From: Bacteroidales bacterium UBA5226 | GTDB taxonomy: Bacteria > Bacteroidota > Bacteroidia > Bacteroidales > UBA932 | Assembly (NCBI GenBank): GCA_002409325.1 | Contig: DHUU01000012.1 | Span: 2,626 to 34,243, forward strand | Reading direction: 5' to 3' | DNA length: 31,618 nucleotides | In this document: in pieces, positions 22,879-31,613 of the stretch | How positions within the stretch are numbered: the stretch's first letter is position 1 | Layout: the number at the start of each line of letters is the position of its first letter | Program-made: the position numbers and the translations under genes | The notes under the pieces: generated by a model | Database searches by the model: none | Told to the model about the DNA's origin: nothing | What the model saw: only the letters and a program-made list of their open reading frames with translations

Positions 22879-24455
22879 TTAATTGTTCTCCCGTGGTTAT
22901 CAATGGTTATGATTTGACCTTTGTAATCAACATGTGCCATCCCAAGCGAAAAGACCGATACCGAATCGTAAAGGAAAGGGATTATCATTTCACCCTGTTT
23001 ATTGATAAAGCCCCACAAACCGTTGAACTTCATACCGGCCAGACCATTGGAAAATTCCCGGTGACCATCCTGGTATAAAAAAGGCACAAGTGTATTGCCT
23101 TTTTTATCTATAAAACCAAACTGCTTTTTTATTCGAGCATCCATCATGTTAAACTGGGCAGAAAGTGCCATATCACCTTGAAAATCATAAATATCCACCA
23201 GTCTTAAAGAAAAAGGTACAGTAAAAAGACCGTTACGGTCAATGACACCGTATTGCCGGTTATGAATCACAATAGCAACTCCGCTGCTGTAATTGCGGAT
23301 GGAATCATATTGAGGTGGAACTACCGTCTTTCCTTCTGAAGAAAGCACACCATAACCTTTTTCATTGCGTACCACAGTCATCCCTTCACGCCAGGGACCT
23401 ATCCAGTCGTAAAATTCAGTGGGATATTCCAGTTTTCGGGTGTTACGCAGCGCGTACCGGCCATGATCCCCTGTCACAATCCATTCCTGCGGATGGTGGA
23501 AATAGATAGTGTCATGTACAGGTTCAATTAGAGAGCTTGCTTTACGGTCCAGCAGGCCATAGTGTCCGTTCTGCAATATTATGAAGGTTGAGGGCGTGCA
23601 TACATCCACTTTGTCGTACACTAGAGGAATCAGCGGTACTGCCTGCCCCTTGCGGTGTATACCCTTAAATCCTCCTTTACTTGCAATATAATAATCCCCG
23701 TCACAAACATCAATATGGTCGTACAGAGTGGGGATAATTTCATTACCTTCCTCATCAAGCACGCCCCATTTGGCGTCACGGCAAACATAAAAGATGTTGT
23801 TTCCGGAATCAAGGCTGTCGTAAGGTTGAGCTTTTTTTTCAATACCTTTTCCGTCTATAACAGAAAAAGATCCGTCAGATTGCACAGCCAGGAGAAAAGG
23901 CAATGCCCGGCCATGGTATATGTTACTTATTCGGCGCGGCAATAATGGGATAATAATGTTTCCATGCCTGTTTGCCAAACCGTATTCACTACCCCGCACC
24001 AGAACAACAACTTCCGGTAATGGTACTAGTGTATCGTACAAAGAGGGAATAATCAGCCTGCCTCTATCATTGAGCATGCCGTAATAAGTATTTTGCCTGA
24101 TCCTTCCCAGACCGTTACGGAAAGGCAGGGCTTCCTGGTAAAAATCCAGGGTAAGGAGCAGGCCAAGGGAATCCTGGTAATTATATCCCTTTTCTGGTAC
24201 ATAGACAGGGCCGGGCGCGAAATCCACCGGTTTATAACCTCCGTTATAAAGGTGTACATATTCCCTGATGGTCCGGCCGGGGGCAGGTTTATACAAGGCA
24301 ATGAGCCTGGCTTTTTGGTAACCGTTCAGTTTGTCGCTTTTCAGGAGCAGAAATACGGGATTTTTCCACAAAAATGGAGTCAAAAAAAGAAGCAGGCACA
24401 ATAGAAAGATTCCCCCTGCCAGAAAGATCAAAAGCTTATGATGGGACTTTTTCAT
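22875..24455 (-). CDS. Membrane-anchored WG-repeat protein
   Basis: The 526-residue protein has an N-terminal hydrophobic anchor or uncleaved signal (about 9-27), then a short linker with 'NGYQKARLIALYKP'. Residues 120-520 are WG beta-propeller-like repeats. Clear units include 'YGMLNDRGRLIIPSLYD', 'WGVLDEEGNEIIPTLYD', 'YGVLSSEGKTVVPPQYD', 'FGFIDKKGNTLVPFLYQ' and 'WGFINKQGEMIIPFLYD', eight or nine in all. The family is widespread and has no enzymatic function assigned; the repeats probably form a binding surface in the periplasm. The first 20 bp overlap the end of tatC and its last 4 bp overlap the ABC-F start, so it is embedded in the operon. The product might itself be an envelope partner, but no sequence feature links it to Tat. 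Confidence 0.82.
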   Translation of the reverse strand: MKKSHHKLLIFLAGGIFLLCLLLFLTPFLWKNPVFLLLKSDKLNGYQKARLIALYKPAPGRTIREYVHLYNGGYKPVDFAPGPVYVPEKGYNYQDSLGLLLTLDFYQEALPFRNGLGRIRQNTYYGMLNDRGRLIIPSLYDTLVPLPEVVVLVRGSEYGLANRHGNIIIPLLPRRISNIYHGRALPFLLAVQSDGSFSVIDGKGIEKKAQPYDSLDSGNNIFYVCRDAKWGVLDEEGNEIIPTLYDHIDVCDGDYYIASKGGFKGIHRKGQAVPLIPLVYDKVDVCTPSTFIILQNGHYGLLDRKASSLIEPVHDTIYFHHPQEWIVTGDHGRYALRNTRKLEYPTEFYDWIGPWREGMTVVRNEKGYGVLSSEGKTVVPPQYDSIRNYSSGVAIVIHNRQYGVIDRNGLFTVPFSLRLVDIYDFQGDMALSAQFNMMDARIKKQFGFIDKKGNTLVPFLYQDGHREFSNGLAGMKFNGLWGFINKQGEMIIPFLYDSVSVFSLGMAHVDYKGQIITIDNHGRTIK

Positions 24456-25260
24456 CTTCTGCGGGCTGCTTACTGAAACTTACAAGTATACTGATCTCGT
24501 AAAGAAGGTACAACGGCAATGCTACCACAAACAAGGTAAACGCATCCCCGCTTGGCGTAATGATGGCTGCAAGAATCACCAGAATTATGGCAGCATGTTT
24601 CCTGTACTTCTTGAGTAATTCTTTGGATATAACGCCTAATTTTGACAGCACGCGCAATAGGATGGGCATTTCAAAAACAATACCCATGATTATCACCAGC
24701 CAGATGAACATATGGATGTAAGACTGTAGAGATATCTGGTTTTTTACCCATTCACTTACCTGGTAACTTCCCAGAAAATTAATGGTCAATGGAAAAACGA
24801 AATAATAACCGGTCAAAACACCAAGGAAAAACAATAGGGAACACCAGCCAAAAGCACCTTTCACCGCTTTTTTTTCTTTATCATATAAAGCTGGCCGGAT
24901 AAAAATCCACAACTGGTATAGAATGAAAGGGGTGGCCAGCACAAAGGCTATGCTGAAAGAAACGCTTATATGGGTGAAAAATTGGGCTGATAGTTCTATG
25001 TTTTGCAGTTCCAGAACAAAAGGTTCCGGAGAAATGGAAGAAATCCCCAACAGGTCGGCCAGAGTCGTCATCCACCGGTAGAGAATAAAATCAGAGGATC
25101 TGGGTGCAAAAATTACAGCATCAAACACAAAGCTTTTATTCACAAAAACAACCACCATGAGTACGATCAGGACAATTGCCGAGCGAAATATCACCTTGCG
25201 GAATTCTTCAAGATGTTCCCAGAAGGTCATCTCATTTTTATTCCCCGAAATATCTGCCAC
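24436..25260 (-). CDS. tatC: Sec-independent protein translocase subunit TatC
   Basis: TatC is the inner-membrane receptor for twin-arginine signal peptides of folded proteins. The 274-residue product has the family N-terminus 'MTFWEHLEEFRKVIFRSA', which contains the conserved Glu residues of the signal-peptide site, and six membrane segments. It also has 'TPFILYQLWIFIRPALYDKEKK', the conserved Phe/Pro/Glu region 'FEMPILL', and 'RKHAAIILVILAAIITPSGDAF' near the end. The coordinates use a GTG at 25260, 5 bp after tatA. An ATG at 25230 starts exactly at 'MTFWEH' and may be the true start (264 residues). The C-terminus is a charged cytoplasmic tail overlapping the WG-repeat gene. No tatB is present, as is common in minimal TatAC systems. 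Confidence 0.95.
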   Translation of the reverse strand: MADISGNKNEMTFWEHLEEFRKVIFRSAIVLIVLMVVVFVNKSFVFDAVIFAPRSSDFILYRWMTTLADLLGISSISPEPFVLELQNIELSAQFFTHISVSFSIAFVLATPFILYQLWIFIRPALYDKEKKAVKGAFGWCSLLFFLGVLTGYYFVFPLTINFLGSYQVSEWVKNQISLQSYIHMFIWLVIIMGIVFEMPILLRVLSKLGVISKELLKKYRKHAAIILVILAAIITPSGDAFTLFVVALPLYLLYEISILVSFSKQPAEDEKVPS

Positions 25261-25265
25261 CGCTA

Positions 25266-25472
25266 TTATTTAATACCCTTATCGTTTTCTTTGTCATCCC
25301 CTTTTATATCCTCTTCTATGCCCTTCACGCCATCCTTGAAACTTCTGACACCTTTTCCAATGCCTTTCATGAGTTCGGGAATCTTACGCCCTCCAAAGAG
25401 AAGCAGTACTATTAGGGCAATAATGATGATCTCGGTAGCACCCAAAGTGCCAAACAGCAATAATTTACACAT
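25266..25472 (-). CDS. tatA: Twin-arginine translocase TatA-type subunit
   Basis: At 68 residues this is the normal size for TatA, the pore-forming subunit. It has a short periplasmic N-terminus, one membrane helix ('ATEIIIIALIVLLLFGG') and the hinge 'FGGRKIPEL'. An amphipathic helix 'MKGIGKGVRSFKDGV' and an acidic, disordered tail follow. Its ATG overlaps the stop of the thioesterase gene in ATGTGTAA (8 bp), and tatC follows after 5 bp if the GTG start of tatC is used. TatA and TatB look alike at this level; the FGG hinge and the absence of a second copy favour TatA doing both jobs. Confidence 0.93.
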   Translation of the reverse strand: MCKLLLFGTLGATEIIIIALIVLLLFGGRKIPELMKGIGKGVRSFKDGVKGIEEDIKGDDKENDKGIK

Positions 25473-25902
25473 TTTCCTGTTTATTAGTTTTTTTCAAATT
25501 TACGTATTTTTCCAATACTTCCGTAAGAAAACGGGGCGCCCTCACAGGAACTCCGCGGGAAGCATCCACAAAGGCTAGGGTGACATATCCTGTTGCTAAC
25601 AGCACTTCAGAATCACTGAACACCTGGTAATGAAAAGTGATCCTGGAACGGGGCATTTCTTTTACCGTTGTTACCACAGTCAACACCTGGCCATACCGTG
25701 CCGGATGTATGTAGTCGCAATGAACAGCGTGTACCGGCATAATAATTCCCAGTGATTCTGTATAGGTGTAAGGAATACCAATATGGGTCATCATTTCTTC
25801 GCGAGCCGTTTCAAAATAGCGAATGTAATTGGAGTGGTGCACCACGCCCATCTGATCTGTTTCGTAATATCTGACTGTTATATGGGTTTTATGTTCCATC
25901 AT
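25465..25902 (-). CDS. Hotdog-fold acyl-CoA thioesterase (YbgC/4HBT family)
   Basis: The 145-residue cytoplasmic protein hydrolyses acyl-CoA thioesters by family membership; the physiological substrate is unknown. The 4HBT active-site segment is 'RYYETDQMGVVHHSNYIRYFETARE' in family terms (residues 11-35), with catalytic Asp16. The central helix and the 'FHYQVFSDSEVLLATGYVTLAFVD' strands complete the hotdog fold. In other bacteria YbgC accompanies the Tol-Pal genes, whereas here it sits between an envelope lipoprotein and tatA. ATG 25902 is 2 bp after the stop of the lipoprotein gene; the next codon is also ATG. Confidence 0.88.
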   Translation of the reverse strand: MMEHKTHITVRYYETDQMGVVHHSNYIRYFETAREEMMTHIGIPYTYTESLGIIMPVHAVHCDYIHPARYGQVLTVVTTVKEMPRSRITFHYQVFSDSEVLLATGYVTLAFVDASRGVPVRAPRFLTEVLEKYVNLKKTNKQENV

Positions 25903-25904
25903 GG

Positions 25905-28900
25905 TTATTCCAGTATTGTTGCCGTTGGTCCGGGAAGGTAGTATATTAATTTGAAATTGTCCACCGTAAGGCGGCTTCCGTTGGCACCTTTGAACTCTGC
26001 TCCCTCCCAGGAAGAGGACATACGTACCACCAGATGCGTCATCAGCAGGTGTCCCCTGCCCGGAACCGGCCTGAAAACCAGACGCTCATGCACCCATCCC
26101 TTAGTACCCATTGTGGCAATCTCATTTTCTGCAATCATGTCCTGCCTTTTATTCAGGTCATACACCCAGGTTCCTGTTGCATTATGATGCAATTCTGCGG
26201 TAATGACTGCCTTGTCAGGTCCATCGACTTTTACCGGGTCTTTAAAGGCCGGCATACCTAAAGCGCTCTTGTAGGGTTCGGTAAATACCCTCTGGCCTCC
26301 GGGTTCATACAGGTAATCAATCTCAAATCCAACAGGATTTGAACCCGGAGCAAAGGGGATCCCGAAATCTGTCATGACAGAGGGATTCATTACGGCTTCT
26401 ACATCCATGCTGAAATTGAATTTTCCCAGGAGTAGAGCACCTGCAGCCAGGCTGGTTACTTTCATCACCACCAGGTTCACTGTTTTCAGCTGTGTGAGCA
26501 TCTGTACAGCATAGGGAGTGTTATTTCCCGGGACCCTGAAAGAGCCGGAAACCTGGAAGTTGTTCCCGGTGGTCCAGCCTTTACCATTGGAAGGCAGAAT
26601 ATTAAATATTTCATCTACATTTCCCCATTCTTCAAAACCACTGTTGGGTACCTGGGGTGCATAAATCAGTTGTATCTGCCATTGCCGGATCGTCTCGTCT
26701 TCTGCCATGACCTGAAAAGAGAAAGGCTCTGTAAAAGACAAATTCAGGGGTGCTCCGGATATCACACCCAAAAGCCGGGCTCCCTGGCTGACGGTAATTT
26801 TTGGTTTTATAGTCAACAACTCCCCTTCGGCCGGTTTTGACATGACCAGCAACGTGATCAGGCCATCGGGGGGTTCCAGAAATTTCTGGTCAAATTCAAA
26901 TCCCGAGGAAGGGGCCCCGCTAATAAAGTCTGTCACCGCGGCATCTGAACGTCTTACCGGAGATCGGTCTTCCAGTTGTAAAGTCCAGTTGATTGTTTTG
27001 GTTCCGCTTTCCGAGGTGACAGAAAACCGGTACTTCTGGCCGGTTGTGTTGAATACCACCCTGTGCTGCCTTGTGATGATCTCCCCGCCCAGTATGGCGT
27101 TCTTTGACAGGTTCAGGACCCCGTCCACGGTCAGGGGCATCTTAGAGGACCAGTCGCTGATAACCAGCGTCACCGTATGATTAAGTGTATCTACCAAACC
27201 TTCTTCCAGAAGGGAGATGTTGTGTTCTGTCTGGCTGGTGCCCTGATAGCCTGTAATACTGTAATCCAGCACCATGGCTTCCAGGTTTTCTGTTCGTTCA
27301 TCAGCTAATTGCAGTTTCCATTCTGCCACATCGCCGCTTTCGGCTACAATGTTCAATGAGATAACGTCATCTATGGCAGGGAAAAGTATCCCGTCCGGGA
27401 ATGATTCCCTTAAGGTAGCTTTGGGCGACAATTCCATAGAAAATGCGTTAAGAACCAATGGAAAATCATATCCTGCCTTTAGCACTAGTGTAACTGTACG
27501 GGTGTCAGGATCTATGGTTGCCGTGTTGCTTTCCAGCTTTACCAGGTTTTCCCTGGAACTGAAACTGTCAATCACAAATGACAGTATCCGGGCATCTGTT
27601 TCAAACCAGGGATCAAGCCGTACTAGCCAGTCACGACGGTTCCCCGATTGGGATGTAACGGAAAAGGGCACCACGGTGTGGTAAGATTCAAAATTTAAGA
27701 CCGTTGGCAGATCACAGGTAGCATATTCTGATAATCTTACCTGGCGGGATGTGATCTGCAGTGGAAAATCATTGCCTTCCTGTATGGGAATCTCTACCAG
27801 AGCATTGAGCGTGTCTATCCGGGGTTCACCAAGCCGGATCTGTTTATTCTGTGAAGTATACTCGCCAATAACAAATGATTCCACCAGGTTGGCCGGATTG
27901 AGCCACTGTTGCCATACCAGCTCCCAGGCCCGTGCCTGTCGTGATAGTATGTCAACCAGGTAAAAGGTTCTTTTATCTTCCCAGTTTTGGATTGTGAATT
28001 CTTCCCCGGCATCATGGTGAATTGACAAAATATAGGGATTCATCTCAAAACTCACCAGGGCTTTCCATGGGAAAGGATTGCCGTTGTCCCGGACAGAAGC
28101 CTTGTAAAGGCTGGCTTGCAGATCAGTAGTTATTCCTACACATTCCACTTCAACCGGCTTAAAAGCAATCTCTAAAGCTCCGGCAGGTGCCATACGTTCC
28201 CAGGTATCCCTGTCTGTCTGTGATACACTTTCTACAAGTACAACCCCTATCAGGCGGATGTGCCACAATTCTTTTTTCCCGCTCTCGGCAACAATTGTAA
28301 AAGGAATGGCTGTATCGTACGAGTCAATGGTGAAGTTACCGCTGCCTGAGGAGCTTTCCAGCTTTGCTCCGGGACTCAGGTCAAATTCCAGACCTACTGT
28401 CAGGGGTAAAAAAGCTCCCTTTAGGGCAAAGATTCCAATCTCATTCTCGACTACATCCACCACAGCTTCCCCGGCAAGAGGAAATTCAACGGGATTGTAT
28501 TCCGTCAGCCGGGCAGCCGTTACTGCAGTCAGATCACTACGCGGTGCCACTTCTATACAAATATCGTAAGTATGCACTACTCCACTCAGGGCAATAAGGT
28601 GGATTTTGCGAACAGTATCGGGGTTTTCAAATACCAATGTATTGTCTGTATCCAGGCCAAGGATCTTGTCAATTGTCTGGGCTGTTTTTATGTCAAGGGT
28701 CACTGTAACCGGAAATTCATATTTCCCGTAGTCCATTGGCAGTACAACAGACTCCTCTTCTACCTGCGGTTCACTGAATATGACAACTTCAGGAGATACG
28801 TCCGTTATCTGACAGGAAGCAACGGATGCACGATCATCTAGACTGGCAACTTTTACACAGCCGGCAAGATGTGAAAGAAATAGCAATGCGAGGATTAAAC

Positions 28901-28913
28901 CCCTGTATTTCAT
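25905..28913 (-). CDS. Large PCMD-domain lipoprotein with seven Ig-like repeats
   Basis: The 1002-residue protein has a lipoprotein signal 'LFLSHLAGCVK', with lipidated Cys19. Seven degenerate repeats of about 100-113 residues follow. Each ends in a pattern such as 'VAESGKKELWHIRL', 'VTSQSGNRRDWLVRL', 'VAESGDVAEWKLQL' or 'VTSESGTKTINWTLQL', at about 122, 222, 335, 433, 536, 648 and 750. They look like cadherin/Ig-type beta-sandwiches of the DUF5018 kind. Residues about 755-1002 form a PCMD domain (putative carbohydrate metabolism), starting 'VPNSGFEEW'. Bacteroidota proteins of this type are exported and surface-exposed, and are suspected of binding glycans, but no activity is established. 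There is no SusC/SusD neighbour. It shares a 4-bp ATGA with the end of valS, an odd position for a surface lipoprotein. Confidence 0.82.
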   Translation of the reverse strand: MKYRGLILALLFLSHLAGCVKVASLDDRASVASCQITDVSPEVVIFSEPQVEEESVVLPMDYGKYEFPVTVTLDIKTAQTIDKILGLDTDNTLVFENPDTVRKIHLIALSGVVHTYDICIEVAPRSDLTAVTAARLTEYNPVEFPLAGEAVVDVVENEIGIFALKGAFLPLTVGLEFDLSPGAKLESSSGSGNFTIDSYDTAIPFTIVAESGKKELWHIRLIGVVLVESVSQTDRDTWERMAPAGALEIAFKPVEVECVGITTDLQASLYKASVRDNGNPFPWKALVSFEMNPYILSIHHDAGEEFTIQNWEDKRTFYLVDILSRQARAWELVWQQWLNPANLVESFVIGEYTSQNKQIRLGEPRIDTLNALVEIPIQEGNDFPLQITSRQVRLSEYATCDLPTVLNFESYHTVVPFSVTSQSGNRRDWLVRLDPWFETDARILSFVIDSFSSRENLVKLESNTATIDPDTRTVTLVLKAGYDFPLVLNAFSMELSPKATLRESFPDGILFPAIDDVISLNIVAESGDVAEWKLQLADERTENLEAMVLDYSITGYQGTSQTEHNISLLEEGLVDTLNHTVTLVISDWSSKMPLTVDGVLNLSKNAILGGEIITRQHRVVFNTTGQKYRFSVTSESGTKTINWTLQLEDRSPVRRSDAAVTDFISGAPSSGFEFDQKFLEPPDGLITLLVMSKPAEGELLTIKPKITVSQGARLLGVISGAPLNLSFTEPFSFQVMAEDETIRQWQIQLIYAPQVPNSGFEEWGNVDEIFNILPSNGKGWTTGNNFQVSGSFRVPGNNTPYAVQMLTQLKTVNLVVMKVTSLAAGALLLGKFNFSMDVEAVMNPSVMTDFGIPFAPGSNPVGFEIDYLYEPGGQRVFTEPYKSALGMPAFKDPVKVDGPDKAVITAELHHNATGTWVYDLNKRQDMIAENEIATMGTKGWVHERLVFRPVPGRGHLLMTHLVVRMSSSWEGAEFKGANGSRLTVDNFKLIYYLPGPTATILE

Positions 28914-31561
28914 TGTGATAAATCTAATTGCTGCTCCAAGGCTGCAATCCTGGTTATAGCATCTGAACGTTTTTTGCGTTCAACGGCTACAATATCCCCG
29001 GGAGCACGTTGCAGGAAACTATCATTGGACAGTTTTTTATCCACAGTGGCAAGGAATTTCCGGTGGTATGCCAGTTCTGCGTTTAGTTTAGTACGTTCTT
29101 CCTCTTTATCCAGCAGGTTCCCCAGCGGAATGAAAAAACCGGTGGTTCCCACCAGAAAAGCATATACATTGCCTTCCTGAGGTGCTTCAGTCACAGTTTG
29201 GACAGATTCCAGCCCGCCCATGCGCAGGGCAATTCCATGCAGGGTTTGTGGAAAATGTCCTTTGACATAGAGTTTCAAAAGTATTTTTCCGGGGATCTGC
29301 CTGTTCTGGCGGACACCTCTCACGGCTACGATCAACTCCTGAAGACGGGAAAAATTGTCCAGTTCACGGGCATCATAAGGTCCTGTCTGGGGAACAGGCG
29401 ATACCATAATGCTATCTCCGTCACGGCGTTCTTTCAGGTTTTGCCAGAGTTCTTCGGTTATGAAAGGCATGAACGGATGCAGCAGGTGCAGCAGCAGGTC
29501 AAAAAAGGCAAGCGTATTGTCATAAGTGGCTGCATCAATTGTTTTACTTACATTCCCGGCCGGTTTAATGATTTCCAGATACCAGGAACAGAAATCATCC
29601 CAGAAACGCTTGTACAGCAGCATCAGGACTTCTGATAGCCTGTATTTTGAAAACAGGTCCCCGGCCTCTTCCCTGGTCGCAGAGAGCAATTGACCGAACC
29701 AGCTTACAGCCTGGCGTGATGTTTCTTCCTGCTCCAGGTGTTCATCGCGCTGCCAGGAACGAACCAGACGGAAGGCGTTCCAGATCTTGTTGCAGAAGTT
29801 CCGGCCCTGCTCCATCTGAGTTTCGTCAAACAGGATATCGTTACCGGCAGAGGTACAGAGCATAAGGCCCATACGTACCCCGTCTGCGCCGTACACGTTC
29901 ATCAGTTCAATGGGATCGGGTGAATTCCCGAGTGATTTTGACATCTTGCGGCCCTTTTTGTCGCGAACCATCCCTGTGAGATATACATTGGAAAAGGGTT
30001 TCTGATTGCAGAATAAATCCCCGGCCATGATCATCCTGGCTACCCAAAAGAAAAGGATATCAGGGGCAGTAACCAGGTCATCTGTGGGATAGTAGTAGGC
30101 CAGCTCCGCATTAGGCGCTTTTTCGGGGTGACCAGGCTTTTCCGGATCAAAGACCGAGATGGGCCACAGCCAGGAGGAAAACCAGGTGTCCACCACATCG
30201 GGATCCTGCGTCAGGTCCCCGTCACGCAGAGCCGGATCTTTTTTCCTTGCCAGCTGCAGGGCTTCTTCGCGGGTCGGAGCTACCACAACTTCTCCGTCGG
30301 GCAGATAATAGGCCGGAATTTGTTGTCCCCACCACAATTGTCTGGATATGCACCAGTCCCGGGCAGTCTCCATCCAGTGGCGGTAGGTGTTGCGGTACTT
30401 ATCGGGAATGAGCCGCACGCGTTGGTCATCAACATATCCGAGCGCTTTTTTTGCCAGCACGTCAAGCTTTACGAACCACTGCTGAGAAAGCCTCGGCTCA
30501 ATAACAGCATCTGTGCGTTCGGAAAAACCAACCTGAGTGACATAGAATTCTTCTTTTTCCAGGCAGTCTGCCTCTTCCAGCATAATGCGGATTTTTTTGC
30601 GTGCCACAAAGCGGTCTTCTCCTACCAGGATCCTGGCTTCTCCGTTCAGGGTGCCATCCAGGTTCAGGATATCGATTACAGGCAGTTTGTGCCGCAACCC
30701 AATTTCATAGTCATTGGGGTCATGGGCCGGGGTGATCTTTAGGCATCCTGTTCCAAAATCCATGGTAACGTAATCATCGGCTATAATGGGGATCTCCTTA
30801 TCTATCAAGGGAATGAGCACTTTTTTCCCTACTAGGTGTGCGTACCGTTCATCCGCAGGGTTCACACACAGGGCCACGTCTGCCATAATGGTTTCGGGCC
30901 TGGTGGTGGCTACAGTAAGGTATAGGCTGCTGCGTTGCCCGTTATGACTGAAATAATACTTAAGGTAATAGAGTTTTTCTCTGACTTCACGGTGGATCAC
31001 CTCTTCGTCGCTCACCGCGGTTCCCCCCTGTGGATCCCAGTTCACCATGCGCACTCCGCGATAGATCAAACCCTGATTATATAAATAAACAAAGGTATCC
31101 AGCACGGCACGGCTCATGGCAGGATTCATGGTAAAGTTGGTGCGTTCCCAATCGCAAGAAGCACCCAGCCTCTTCAATTGTTCCAATATGATGTTCCCGT
31201 GCTTTTCTTTCCACGCCCAGGCATGTTTGAGGAATTCGTCCCTTGAAATATCGTTTTTCTGGATTCCTTTATCCCGGAGCAAGGCCACCACCTTGGCTTC
31301 AGTAGCAATGGAAGCATGATCGGTTCCCGGAACCCAGCAGGTGTTTTTTCCCTGCATCCGGGCACGTCTTACCAATACGTCCTGTATGGTATTGTTCAAC
31401 ATATGTCCCATATGCAGCACGCCGGTCACATTGGGTGGTGGTATTACCACACTGTATTTTGGCCTCTTATCGGGTGTTGAATGAAAAAAACGGTGTTTCA
31501 GCCAATAACTGTACCATTTGTCTTCTGTAACGGAGGGATCGTATATTGTAGGTAGTTCCAT
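28910..31561 (-). CDS. valS: Valyl-tRNA synthetase
   Basis: ValS charges tRNA-Val with valine and edits mischarged threonine. The 883-residue class I synthetase has the HIGH motif 'PPPNVTGVLHMGHM' near residue 41. The CP1 editing domain shows 'TRPETIMADVALCV' and 'DFGTGCLKITPAHDPND'. 'CISRQLWWGQQIPAYY' follows, then KMSKS as 'GRKMSKSLGNSPDP' near 537. The anticodon-binding domain comes next, and the C-terminal coiled coil ('KRSDAITRIAALEQQLDL') is the usual ValS tRNA-core clamp. Length and order are normal. The start is the first ATG after a well-formed promoter. It leads the nine-gene block, and its TGA overlaps the following ATG. Confidence 0.97.
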   Translation of the reverse strand: MELPTIYDPSVTEDKWYSYWLKHRFFHSTPDKRPKYSVVIPPPNVTGVLHMGHMLNNTIQDVLVRRARMQGKNTCWVPGTDHASIATEAKVVALLRDKGIQKNDISRDEFLKHAWAWKEKHGNIILEQLKRLGASCDWERTNFTMNPAMSRAVLDTFVYLYNQGLIYRGVRMVNWDPQGGTAVSDEEVIHREVREKLYYLKYYFSHNGQRSSLYLTVATTRPETIMADVALCVNPADERYAHLVGKKVLIPLIDKEIPIIADDYVTMDFGTGCLKITPAHDPNDYEIGLRHKLPVIDILNLDGTLNGEARILVGEDRFVARKKIRIMLEEADCLEKEEFYVTQVGFSERTDAVIEPRLSQQWFVKLDVLAKKALGYVDDQRVRLIPDKYRNTYRHWMETARDWCISRQLWWGQQIPAYYLPDGEVVVAPTREEALQLARKKDPALRDGDLTQDPDVVDTWFSSWLWPISVFDPEKPGHPEKAPNAELAYYYPTDDLVTAPDILFFWVARMIMAGDLFCNQKPFSNVYLTGMVRDKKGRKMSKSLGNSPDPIELMNVYGADGVRMGLMLCTSAGNDILFDETQMEQGRNFCNKIWNAFRLVRSWQRDEHLEQEETSRQAVSWFGQLLSATREEAGDLFSKYRLSEVLMLLYKRFWDDFCSWYLEIIKPAGNVSKTIDAATYDNTLAFFDLLLHLLHPFMPFITEELWQNLKERRDGDSIMVSPVPQTGPYDARELDNFSRLQELIVAVRGVRQNRQIPGKILLKLYVKGHFPQTLHGIALRMGGLESVQTVTEAPQEGNVYAFLVGTTGFFIPLGNLLDKEEERTKLNAELAYHRKFLATVDKKLSNDSFLQRAPGDIVAVERKKRSDAITRIAALEQQLDLSQ

Positions 31562-31581
31562 TTACTTAAGGGAATAAGTCA

Positions 31582-31613
31582 CAAATATATAAAAAATACC
31601 ACTAGTGGCCAAA
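31582..31613 (-). promoter_or_regulatory. Promoter of the valS-led operon
   Basis: On the minus strand TTTG (31613-31610) is followed after 20 bases by TATATTTG (31589-31582), a full match to both parts of the Bacteroidota housekeeping promoter. Transcription would start near 31575 and leave a leader of about 14 bases before ATG 31561. This is the best promoter match in the window, and it can serve all nine genes of the block because no gap inside the block exceeds 5 bp. Confidence 0.65.
31599..31608. promoter_or_regulatory. Perfect 10-bp palindrome in the valS promoter spacer
   Basis: CCACTAGTGG is a perfect inverted repeat located between the -33 and -7 elements. A dimeric DNA-binding protein at this spot would block RNA polymerase, so an operator role is possible. 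I know of no regulator with this exact site, and a 10-bp palindrome can arise by chance. Confidence 0.3.

Noticed and set aside
30128..30742. 204-codon plus-strand frame inside valS
   Set aside because: It is antisense to conserved catalytic and editing regions of valyl-tRNA synthetase, with no motif of its own.
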